Position numbers and translations under genes: made by a program
NCBI GenBank assembly: GCA_017629395.1
Contig: JAGBXH010000052.1
Location: forward strand, 1-14,054
Direction: 5' to 3'
DNA: 14,054 nucleotides
Source: Clostridia bacterium
Lineage (GTDB): Bacteria > Bacillota > Clostridia > Oscillospirales > CAG-272
Part shown: positions 7,534 through 13,811 of the stretch, in pieces
How positions within the stretch are numbered: the stretch's first letter is position 1
Layout: the number at the start of each line of letters is the position of its first letter
The notes under the pieces: model-generated
The model's database searches: none
What the model was told of the DNA's origin: nothing
What the model saw: the letters and a program-made list of their open reading frames with translations, nothing else

Positions 7534-8304
7534 ATGAGCGAGAGATTAGAGGACGTATTGGCGCTGATTGGCGGATATGCGATTTTTGGCGCGGAAATGG
7601 TCAAGGAGGGTGCAGCACCGCTGATAGATAAGGTAAGCGCAGAGGTGCATGCCGCGTTGAAGGAAATCCGCACCGATATCGATGCAGTCAGAGCACGCGA
7701 CCCTGCGGCTAAAAGCGATATTGAGGTACTGCTTTTGTATTCGGGCGTGCACGCGCTGTTGGCGTACCGCGTCAGTCATAGGCTGTATCTTTCCAAGCAT
7801 TATTTTTCTGCGCGACTGGTCAGCCAGCTGGCAAGATTTTTTACGGGTGTAGAGATCCACCCGGGTGCAACCATCGGCAAGGGGCTTGTCATTGACCACG
7901 GTGCGGGCGTTGTGATCGGTGAGACCGCCGAGATCGGGGATAACTGCACGCTGTATCAGGGCGTCACCCTGGGCGGTACGGGTAAGGATCTTGGAAAACG
8001 ACACCCCACGCTGGGCGACGGCGTGCTTGTCGGCGCGGGTGCCAAGGTGTTGGGACCCTTTACCGTATCGGATGGAAGCAAGGTCGCGGCAAATGCGGTC
8101 GTGCTCAAGGAAATTCCCGAAAACAGTACGGCGGTGGGCATTCCCGCCCGCGTGGTGAAGCGTGACGGTGCGCGCGTAGCGTCTCCCTCGGCAGATCTTG
8201 ACCACGTGCACATTCCCGACCCCGTCAAGGACGAGATCACAAGGCTCGAGCAGCGGCTTGCAGAAATGCAAAAGCAGCTGGAGGAGCTTAAAAGCACCAA
8301 GTAA
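7534..8304 (+). CDS. cysE: Serine O-acetyltransferase
   Basis: This enzyme transfers acetyl from acetyl-CoA to L-serine, giving O-acetylserine for cysteine synthesis. It is 256 residues. The ATG at 7534 has AGGAGG (7519-7524) 9 bases upstream. Residues about 105-205 are a left-handed beta helix of hexapeptide repeats (IHPGATIGKGLVIDHG ... IGDNCTLYQGVTLGG). His122 in VIDHGAG and His157 in KRHP correspond to E. coli CysE His158 and His193, with the same 35-residue spacing. The VEIHP Glu107 replaces the usual Asp, a conservative change. About 45 residues before the usual start of the family (EIRTDIDAV) are an odd N-terminal extension. The last 28 residues form a Glu/Leu-rich coiled coil (ITRLEQRLAEMQKQLEEL). 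It is the last gene of the cluster; no cysK is present in the window. Confidence 0.93.
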   Translation: MSERLEDVLALIGGYAIFGAEMVKEGAAPLIDKVSAEVHAALKEIRTDIDAVRARDPAAKSDIEVLLLYSGVHALLAYRVSHRLYLSKHYFSARLVSQLARFFTGVEIHPGATIGKGLVIDHGAGVVIGETAEIGDNCTLYQGVTLGGTGKDLGKRHPTLGDGVLVGAGAKVLGPFTVSDGSKVAANAVVLKEIPENSTAVGIPARVVKRDGARVASPSADLDHVHIPDPVKDEITRLEQRLAEMQKQLEELKSTK

Positions 8305-8379
8305 ATCAATAGGGCAGCCCGATGGGGTTGCAAAATAAGCGGTAAAATAATCAAAGACCAATGCTTTCAAAAAGTAATT

Positions 8380-8427
8380 GCCGTAGGCGCTGGCGATCAC
8401 TGATCGCCCCTACGGCTGTTTTTATTT
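8380..8427 (+). terminator. Probable rho-independent terminator of the zapA-cysE operon, inside the fold-back element
   Basis: GCCGTAGG (8380-8387) pairs with CCTACGGC (8409-8416). The nested GGCGAT...ATCGCC adds stem, leaving a CGCT bulge. The stem is followed by TGTTTTTATTT. The hairpin begins about 75 bases after the cysE stop. It is a part of the palindromic element, so this element may serve as the operon's transcription end. Confidence 0.6.
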
Positions 8428-8538
8428 GGGTTTTACTTAACAAAACCCACAACATAGTCACTTGTAGGGGCGAGAATTTCGGCATAGCCGAAATATGTGA
8501 TCGCCAGCCGCCTACGGCAACTATCTATAAAAGCAATC

Positions 8539-8567
8539 AAGGACTGCATCAAAACGATACAGTCCTT
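8539..8567. repeat. Stem-loop near the right end of the fold-back element
   Basis: AAGGACTG (8539-8546) pairs perfectly with CAGTCCTT (8560-8567) around 13 bases. It is present only in the right arm of the large palindrome and has no counterpart in the left arm, so it looks like an insertion or a duplicated local hairpin. AATTTC follows, too weak for a clear terminator. Confidence 0.5.
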
Positions 8568-8596
8568 AATTTCTGCTCCTATTTGCCGCTAATTCC

Positions 8597-8621
8597 GCAG
8601 CCCATGGGGCTGCTCTTTTGT
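8597..8621 (+). terminator. Hairpin with T-tract at the right end of the fold-back element
   Basis: GCAGCCC (8597-8603) and GGGCTGC (8607-8613) form a 7-bp GC-rich stem with an ATG loop, followed by TCTTTTGTT. A related sequence with a G-T pair, GCAGCCCGATGGGGTTGC, lies at 8314-8331, just after cysE and near the left end of the element. The right copy can act as an intrinsic terminator on the plus strand. Confidence 0.5.
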
Positions 8622-8729
8622 TATGCACTCCCTGCGAAAATTACGGTCACAGATCACCGGGATCGTCCGCCTTGCATAATCCTGCCCGCCTTTACATATA
8701 TTACCACGGGGGTTGTCCACGCTAAGGTA
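8622..8729. other. Noncoding stretch before the CHAP-gene promoter
   Basis: Between the fold-back element and the promoter I see no gene, riboswitch or clear repeat. A plus-strand open frame (8361-8891) runs through here but starts inside the palindrome and has no ribosome-binding site or recognisable domain, so it is not annotated. Confidence 0.4.
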
Positions 8730-8758
8730 TTTACAACAACACTTTCCTATGATATAAT
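8730..8758 (+). promoter_or_regulatory. Promoter of the CHAP-domain gene
   Basis: TTTACA (8730-8735) and a perfect TATAAT (8753-8758) are spaced by 17 bases, a near-consensus sigma-A promoter. The predicted start is near 8765, giving a leader of about 44 bases before the ATG at 8809. Confidence 0.8.
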
Positions 8759-8808
8759 AGTCGTGGAAACAAAATTCCCTACGATTTTACATAAAAGGAT
8801 GGATATCA

Positions 8809-10176
8809 ATGAAAAAAGCAAGAATTCTGACGGGATTTGCGGCATTTGCCATTGCGGCAAGCACGCTTTGCGCATCGGTGGGGGCGGTTGAGCCCTCGTA
8901 CAAGGCGTCCGAGGATTACAAGGAGTCCGTATTCTACCAAAACCTGCAATCGATCGAGCTGACGGGCGACGGCGTAAGTGACACCATTGCCGTAGCACTC
9001 TCCCAGCTTGGCTACCACGAGGGTAACAGCAATGCGGATCTGGACGGACGCAACAGCGGTGGCTCGCGCAATTTTACCGAGTATAACGTGCTGTTCGGCA
9101 AGCTGGATAACGGTGAGGGGAACGGCACAAGCTACGGCTATGCGTGGTGCGCGGCGTTTGTCAACTGGTGCTTGCGCCAGGCGCGTGTAGATCAGGAGCT
9201 GACGGGCGGTATGTACGTATCCTGCGCATCCTGGAGAAACTGGTTTATTTATGAGGGAGGGGCATATGGCGCATCTTATCATGCGCGTACCGATGATTAC
9301 GTGCCGAAAAAGGGAGATCTGATCTTTTATAAAAGCCTGAGTGCCACGCACAACCGCGCAACCGACCACATTGGTATCGTGCTCAAATGTGAGGACGGCA
9401 AGGTGTACACCATTGAGGGGAATGCCGATAACAAGGTGGGATTGCACGAATACGATCTGACCAACCCGTATATCGTAGGCTACGGCAGCATTGCCTACAA
9501 GACCGCAGACGTGCCCGAGGTGGACTATTACGCCACCGAAAATCACCTGCCGGGGTTGTACATAGCAGGAAACGGTGCGGTGTCCGTCTATGCGGGGGCG
9601 AGCAGCAGCACCGAAAAGATCACAACGCTTCCGTCCCGTACCGTGTACCGTATCACGGCGGTGCAGGGCAAGTTCGGCAGCGTGATACTGGAGGATGGCA
9701 GCACGGGCTGGATATCGCTGCGCCATCTGACGCCTATGACGGCTGAGCAGCATTATACGGTAGAGCTGCAGACGGGCGAGCAGAGCATCAAGGCGGTCGT
9801 GGCGCAGGGAGCGTCGTGGCGTATTCCGGAGATGACGTTGGACGCGCAGGCTCTGGGCTTGCAGGCAGCCGAGGGCGGCGAGCTCTATATGCCCGGTCAG
9901 ATCCTGACACCCGTGGCGGATATGGTGCTGGCGGTGGCGTATCCCGTGCAAACAGAGACGGAAACCGAGACCGATGCAGAGACGGAGGCTGTAACCCAAG
10001 GGGAGCAGGCTACACAGCAACTGCCCGCGCAGGGCGAGAGTGTGACGCCCGATGCCCCCTTGACCGAGGAGCAGAGCACGAACAAGGGCTGTAACGGCAC
10101 GGTGAGCGCAGCATTCATGGGGCTGCTGATCGCAATCGGCGCGGCGTTTGCCATCGGAAAGAAACGCAATGGATAA
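8809..10176 (+). CDS. Secreted CHAP-domain cell-wall hydrolase with SH3-like region and C-terminal anchor
   Basis: A 455-residue protein. The ATG at 8809 has AAAAGGA (8793-8799) 9 bases upstream. Residues 1-26 form a signal peptide (KKARILTGFAAFAIAAS). The CHAP-like cysteine peptidase/amidase domain covers about residues 55-230: Cys114 in YAWCAAFVNW is the likely nucleophile, His187 in TDHIGIV the general base, and Glu203/Asn205 in TIEGNAD the third residue. CHAP enzymes cut peptide bonds in peptidoglycan. Residues about 248-312 look like an SH3-like wall-binding domain (GAVSVYAGASSSTEKITTLP ... TGWISLRHL). A Thr/Glu-rich linker (about 385-420) precedes the tail: KGC (426-428), a hydrophobic segment and GKKRNG. 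This resembles the non-LPXTG sorting tails of Clostridia surface proteins. The protein is probably membrane- or wall-attached outside the cell; no paired partner is evident. Confidence 0.82.
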   Translation: MKKARILTGFAAFAIAASTLCASVGAVEPSYKASEDYKESVFYQNLQSIELTGDGVSDTIAVALSQLGYHEGNSNADLDGRNSGGSRNFTEYNVLFGKLDNGEGNGTSYGYAWCAAFVNWCLRQARVDQELTGGMYVSCASWRNWFIYEGGAYGASYHARTDDYVPKKGDLIFYKSLSATHNRATDHIGIVLKCEDGKVYTIEGNADNKVGLHEYDLTNPYIVGYGSIAYKTADVPEVDYYATENHLPGLYIAGNGAVSVYAGASSSTEKITTLPSRTVYRITAVQGKFGSVILEDGSTGWISLRHLTPMTAEQHYTVELQTGEQSIKAVVAQGASWRIPEMTLDAQALGLQAAEGGELYMPGQILTPVADMVLAVAYPVQTETETETDAETEAVTQGEQATQQLPAQGESVTPDAPLTEEQSTNKGCNGTVSAAFMGLLIAIGAAFAIGKKRNG

Positions 10177-10179
10177 GAG

Positions 10180-10213
10180 AAGGGGCTGCTTCGTCTGAAA
10201 CAGCCCCTTTTGA
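10180..10213. terminator. Bidirectional terminator between convergent CHAP and lipoprotein genes
   Basis: AAGGGGCTG (10180-10188) pairs with CAGCCCCTT (10201-10209), and the loop can add TTC/GAA around GTCT. The plus-strand side continues with TTTT; the minus-strand side continues with TTCTCTT. It lies 4 bases after the CHAP stop and about 15 bases beyond the lipoprotein stop, so it likely ends both transcripts. Confidence 0.85.
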
Positions 10214-10226
10214 TGGGACAAAGCAA

Positions 10227-12455
10227 TTATTTGCTGAAGTTGAGCTCGTTGAATACCTTGCCGTCCTCGGTTACGACAGAAAGTACACAGCCGGTGTAGT
10301 AGTTCTTGTCGTTCCAGTTGCAGGCAGCAACCTCAACGGTGACCTCCTGTCCTGCGAACGCCTTGAGCCAGTTGTACTGGTTTGCGCTGGAGCAGTACAG
10401 ACGCAGCTTGGTGCCGTTTGCGTCGGTCAGGTAGATGTTGGTGTAGTAAGCGGATTCCTCAACGAATACGGTAGCCTTGAGCACGAATACGGTGGTGGTG
10501 TAGTCAACCGTGGGATCCAGGTCGTAAACCTCCTTCAGAGTCTTGTCGGTGACGAAGGTGGAGGTGGAGTATTCGTGTCCGCCGTAGTAGTTGGCAACAA
10601 CAACGGATTCGTACAGGTTGGACTGACCGAAGTAGCCAGCACCGCCCTTGGTCTTGACGTCTCTGGTACCGGTCACGATGACCTCGTCGCCAATGCTCAG
10701 GGTTGCCATGTACTCAGCGGTGGTCTGTACGGCAATCACGCCGGTCTCGTCGATGAGGTAGAAGCCAACCTTGTTCACAAGGGAAGGACCAACGATACCC
10801 TTGACGGTAACGATCTCACCGGTAGCAGCGTTGATAGTGTCCAGCACGTTGCCGTGCTCGATTGCGGGAACGGGGGAAACGGTGATCTCTGTGGTGCCGG
10901 TTGCAGTCAGCTCACCGTAGGTTGCAGTTACGGTAACGGTAACAGTTGTGGTCGCATCTGCCGCGCAGTGCATGATGACCTTACCGTCAACGGTTTCGAA
11001 GTACAGAACGTCCTCGTTGGAGGAAGCGTAGGAGAGGGTAACGCCCTCAAAGCCCAGCAGCTCGGAGGAAACCGAGGTCAAAAGCTCCAGAGCGGGGTCT
11101 GCGGTGTAAGAGGTGCCGAACTGACCCAGCGCGTGGTACGTGATGGCATATTCGGGTGCCTTGGTGGTATCAAAGGTGTAGCCCTCGTCAATGACCTCAA
11201 TGGGAACAAGGCGGAAGAAGCATGCGCCTGCGGTGGACTTGCAGTTGATGGGGGAGAGGTAAACGGTGCAGATCTTGCCGTCAAACTCGTCCAGCCACTC
11301 AAAGTCGCCGCCGTTGCACTGCGAGTAGGTGTATGCGCCGGTCTCGCCGTCAATGTCATAGAAATAGTAGTTGACAAAGCCGGTGCCGGGAACCTTCTTG
11401 ACCAGAGCATTGACCTTGTAGATGGTCGTGGTCACGTTTTCGGTTACGGGTGCTTCCAGGATGTCCTTAACGGTGGATTCGGTGATCCAGGACTTGTCGT
11501 AGTCGTAGGTCTTGCTGTCATCCAGCTCGATCAGGGTAGTGTTTGCGATCTGGCAGCTGCCTTGGTAGCCAAAGTTCTGTGCAAAGCCCTGCTCGGTTTC
11601 CAGGATCCAGTAGTCCTTTTCGCCGACAAAGGTAACCTTGTTGCCCTCGGCAACTCTCTGTGCAAGGTCGCCGTCAAAAACGTAGATGGAGCCGGTTTCG
11701 TCCACAAGGAAGAAGCCGTTGGGTCTGAAGCCGTTTGCGTAGGTGATCTGTGCAACCACGCCGTCGATCTTGATCTTGGTGCCCTTTGCAGCCTCTCTTG
11801 CATCGGCTACGGACATGTCGGTGTAGTCGTCAAGATTGATGTCGGGCTCAACGTGAGTGAACTCGATCAGACGCGCGTTCTTGACTTCCTTGGTGCCATT
11901 GTAGTTCTGCAGGATGCAGTACAGGAGCACCTCGTCGCCGCGGTAGGGTCTGTCCTCCAGCTGGTTGTAGTAGAGCTCACCGTCTGCGCTGTAGGTGCCG
12001 TAAACGGAGATCTCGCCGGTTGCGTCAGCAATGATCATCTGACCGTAGTTTGCATTGACAATGGTCTTGACGGTTGCGCGGATGTAATATCTCTCTTCGG
12101 TAACGTTGCCCTCTTCACCGCAAAGCTCAAGTGCTTCTGCAATGGTGATGACCTTGATCTCCTCCTCTTCGGGAGCGGTGGTTTCCTCTTCGGTGGTGGT
12201 CTCGGTTTCGGGCTCGGTGGTCTCCTCCTCGGGAGCGGTGGTCGCGTCCTCTGTGGTGGGAGCATCGGTTGTAGCGTCTTCAGTCGTGGGCTCCTCGGTT
12301 GTGGGAGCATCGGTGGAGTCGGTGGTGTTCTCGATGGGTGCTTCGGTGCTCTGGTCGGTGGTCTGCTCGTTCTTGTCACCGTTGTCGCAAGCAACGAAAG
12401 CGGCAATGGTCAAGAGCGCGATCAGGCAAAGAGCAAGGATCTTGGAAAACTTCAT
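10227..12455 (-). CDS. Large lipoprotein with several OB-fold-like modules and an Ig-like module
   Basis: A 742-residue protein. The start at 12455 has AAGGAG (12464-12469) 8 bases upstream. Residues 1-23 are a lipoprotein signal ending AAFVAC, with Cys23 as the likely lipidated residue. Residues about 28-99 are a Thr/Glu/Asp/Pro-rich linker. The rest shows five similar modules, each with a strand motif of the type D-x-[TN]-G-x-[IL]-x-[V/L]-Y: IADATGEISVYG (about 141-152), LVDETGSIYVFDG (250-262), YDIDGETGAYTYS (366-378), LIDETGVIAVQT (567-578) and LTDANGTKLRLYC (676-688). They look like OB folds. Between the third and fourth sits a region (about 435-527) like a bacterial Ig-like (BIG) domain. 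OB folds in surface lipoproteins of this sort may bind carbohydrate, nucleic acid or protein; the substrate is not known. It is a single-gene transcription unit. Confidence 0.75.
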   Translation of the reverse strand: MKFSKILALCLIALLTIAAFVACDNGDKNEQTTDQSTEAPIENTTDSTDAPTTEEPTTEDATTDAPTTEDATTAPEEETTEPETETTTEEETTAPEEEEIKVITIAEALELCGEEGNVTEERYYIRATVKTIVNANYGQMIIADATGEISVYGTYSADGELYYNQLEDRPYRGDEVLLYCILQNYNGTKEVKNARLIEFTHVEPDINLDDYTDMSVADAREAAKGTKIKIDGVVAQITYANGFRPNGFFLVDETGSIYVFDGDLAQRVAEGNKVTFVGEKDYWILETEQGFAQNFGYQGSCQIANTTLIELDDSKTYDYDKSWITESTVKDILEAPVTENVTTTIYKVNALVKKVPGTGFVNYYFYDIDGETGAYTYSQCNGGDFEWLDEFDGKICTVYLSPINCKSTAGACFFRLVPIEVIDEGYTFDTTKAPEYAITYHALGQFGTSYTADPALELLTSVSSELLGFEGVTLSYASSNEDVLYFETVDGKVIMHCAADATTTVTVTVTATYGELTATGTTEITVSPVPAIEHGNVLDTINAATGEIVTVKGIVGPSLVNKVGFYLIDETGVIAVQTTAEYMATLSIGDEVIVTGTRDVKTKGGAGYFGQSNLYESVVVANYYGGHEYSTSTFVTDKTLKEVYDLDPTVDYTTTVFVLKATVFVEESAYYTNIYLTDANGTKLRLYCSSANQYNWLKAFAGQEVTVEVAACNWNDKNYYTGCVLSVVTEDGKVFNELNFSK
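12159..12374 (-). repeat. Low-complexity Thr/Glu-rich repeat in the lipoprotein gene
   Basis: The DNA coding for residues about 28-99 is made of short imperfect repeats of ACx/GAA/GAT/CCx codons (T-T-E-D-A, T-T-E-E-P, T-E-E-E-T). This spacer probably holds the lipoprotein's folded modules away from the membrane. It is liable to expand or contract between strains. Confidence 0.7.
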
Positions 12456-12498
12456 GCGTTGATCTCCTTGTATTTTATAAAATTTTTCAACAGCTTAC

Positions 12499-12527
12499 AT
12501 TATATGATATAATTCGCCAAAGGTCAA
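12499..12527 (-). promoter_or_regulatory. Promoter of the OB-fold lipoprotein gene
   Basis: On the minus strand TTGACC (12522-12527) and a perfect TATAAT (12499-12504) are spaced by 17 bases. It is the strongest promoter in the window (5 of 6 and 6 of 6 consensus positions). The predicted start near 12492 gives a leader of about 37 bases before the ATG. Confidence 0.85.
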
Positions 12528-12558
12528 CAGGATAAGAGCAATTTCTCCCTATAATACA

Positions 12559-12585
12559 AAAAAGCAGAACGGCGTTCTGCTTTTT
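12559..12585 (-). terminator. Terminator of the CE15-like esterase gene
   Basis: A perfect 12-bp stem, AAAAAGCAGAAC (12559-12570) with GTTCTGCTTTTT (12574-12585), has a GGC loop. On the minus strand, after the esterase stop at 12603-12605, the stem ends in a run of T residues, as expected for an intrinsic terminator. It insulates the esterase transcript from the lipoprotein promoter at 12499-12527. Confidence 0.85.
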
Positions 12586-12602
12586 GTGTAAAATATATCA
12601 AC

Positions 12603-13793
12603 TTAAATTTCGGGTGCGCGCCAGTCAAAGAGCAATTCCGGCTTTTGGAAGCCCACGTGGAAGAATCTTTCGTCTGCAGGTGCGCCGATGGTTCTTTGCA
12701 GAATGATGTTGACAAGCATCTCAACGTCCAGCGGCTGATGGAAATGCACGCCGGGGCGGAAGTACCAGTACAGGTTTTCGGGCACGCCGAGGTGCTTGTA
12801 AACCTCGCTTGCCGCCATGGTGGTCTGCCAGGAGCCTATGGGGTTTGCCCAAAGGTCGCCCGCTGCCTCGGAAATAAACAGGATGCGGGGAGCAACCATT
12901 GCCTTGAGCGAATGCGCGTCAAAGGGCAGATCCTCGGGATGGTCGGCATACTGCCCGAGCTCCGGGCCCATCCAGAAGTCAAAGTTGCGCCACAGATCCG
13001 CGAGCATCTCGCTTTTCTTGAATTGGATGCCGCGGTTGGGGTCGTTGTTGCCCATGTATTCGCCCTCCACGTAGAGGCGGTAGCAGGAGCATGCGCCCGC
13101 GCAGGTATCGTTGGGGTTGACGATGGCAGCGCGCGTGTCCAGCACGCCTGCAAGTGCTGCGGTCTTACCGCCGCGAGAGTGACCTGTGAAGGCGATCATA
13201 TCGGGGTTGGTCAGCCCCAGCTTTTCCAAGAGGTCTACGCAGCGGGAATATCCCCAAGCCCATGCGCCCAGAGCACCGAAGGTGTACGCGGGATAAACCT
13301 TGTGCAAAGGACCGTTGCCGCGTCCCTTGAACTGGATGTCCTCGGCAAGCTCGGTGCGGTCAAAGAACATCCATGCCACACCCTTGTCCAGCGCGGTGTT
13401 CAAATATTCCTTATCAAAGGCGTATTTGAATGCAAGGTCGCCGTCCACAATGACGGGAGGCAGGGGAGTGGGGGTAGGAACGCCCCAACCGGGTAAGAAC
13501 AGCTTGGCGATAAAGGACACCTGCTTTTCCTTTGTGCCTGCCGTGATGCGGTAGGTGTTCATACCGCCCTTGCCGCCCACGTAGAGCGTCTCGTATTCAA
13601 ATACCTCGGGAGCGGGCGGCTGCGTGCCGTATTGCAGCTCCACCGCCTGCTTGTAGATCTCAGCGCGGCGAGCTTCCCACTCTGCGGGGCACGTCACGCG
13701 CGTGCCGTCGTCAAATTGAAAGAGATCGGGCAGCGTGCCACAGACTTCATACTTGGTGACCTTGAGCATTTCGGGATATACGAAATTTTCCAT
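12603..13793 (-). CDS. CE15-like alpha/beta-hydrolase (glucuronoyl esterase family)
   Basis: A 396-residue protein. The start at 13793 has GGAGG (13799-13803) only 5 bases upstream. The nucleophile elbow is GHSRGGKTAAL (204-214), with Ser206 likely catalytic; the GxSRxGK pattern is typical of CE15 glucuronoyl esterases, which cut 4-O-methyl-glucuronoyl ester links between glucuronoxylan and lignin. Glu309 (ISEAAGDLWANP) may be the acid and His350 or His352 (PGVHFHQP) the base. The strand LFLPGWG and the insert at about 145-165 fit the family. There is no signal peptide, while CE15 enzymes are usually secreted, so the substrate may be a small intracellular uronate ester. The gene lies 18 bases after the sugar-isomerase-like gene and is probably in one operon with it. 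Acetyl-xylan-esterase-like activity is the other possibility. Confidence 0.65.
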   Translation of the reverse strand: MENFVYPEMLKVTKYEVCGTLPDLFQFDDGTRVTCPAEWEARRAEIYKQAVELQYGTQPPAPEVFEYETLYVGGKGGMNTYRITAGTKEKQVSFIAKLFLPGWGVPTPTPLPPVIVDGDLAFKYAFDKEYLNTALDKGVAWMFFDRTELAEDIQFKGRGNGPLHKVYPAYTFGALGAWAWGYSRCVDLLEKLGLTNPDMIAFTGHSRGGKTAALAGVLDTRAAIVNPNDTCAGACSCYRLYVEGEYMGNNDPNRGIQFKKSEMLADLWRNFDFWMGPELGQYADHPEDLPFDAHSLKAMVAPRILFISEAAGDLWANPIGSWQTTMAASEVYKHLGVPENLYWYFRPGVHFHQPLDVEMLVNIILQRTIGAPADERFFHVGFQKPELLFDWRAPEI

Positions 13794-13811
13794 AGCAGCC
13801 TCCGTCTTTGA

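Larger units (their letters stand above)
8311..8617. repeat. Imperfect palindromic fold-back element (MITE/REP-like)
   Basis: The gene-free stretch after cysE holds a large inverted repeat centred near 8438. The outer arms (8311-8348 and the reverse of 8580-8617) match over about 36 bases with roughly 8 differences. The inner arms 8378-8400 and 8497-8520 match except for one extra G (TTGCCGTAGG...GGCGATCAC). TCGCCCCTAC (8404-8413) mirrors GTAGGGGCGA (8464-8473), and the centre is a TGGGTTTT (8427-8434) / AAAACCCA (8442-8449) hairpin. The core GTAGGGGCGA resembles interspersed palindromic repeats that I recall from gut Clostridia, which is a memory and not a search result. No transposase or target duplication is recognised. 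Confidence 0.7.

Noticed and set aside
8380..8621. Possible CRISPR array
   Set aside because: The repeats are inverted and nested around one centre, not direct and evenly spaced; no cas gene is seen.
8361..8891. Plus-strand open frame crossing the fold-back element and the CHAP promoter
   Set aside because: It runs through a palindromic repeat, a promoter and the start of the CHAP gene; its protein has no domain and no ribosome-binding site.
10575..12512. Long plus-strand open frame (645 codons) opposite the lipoprotein gene
   Set aside because: It is a valine/glycine/cysteine-rich antisense shadow of a Thr/Glu-rich gene. The minus strand has a lipobox, ribosome-binding site and consensus promoter.
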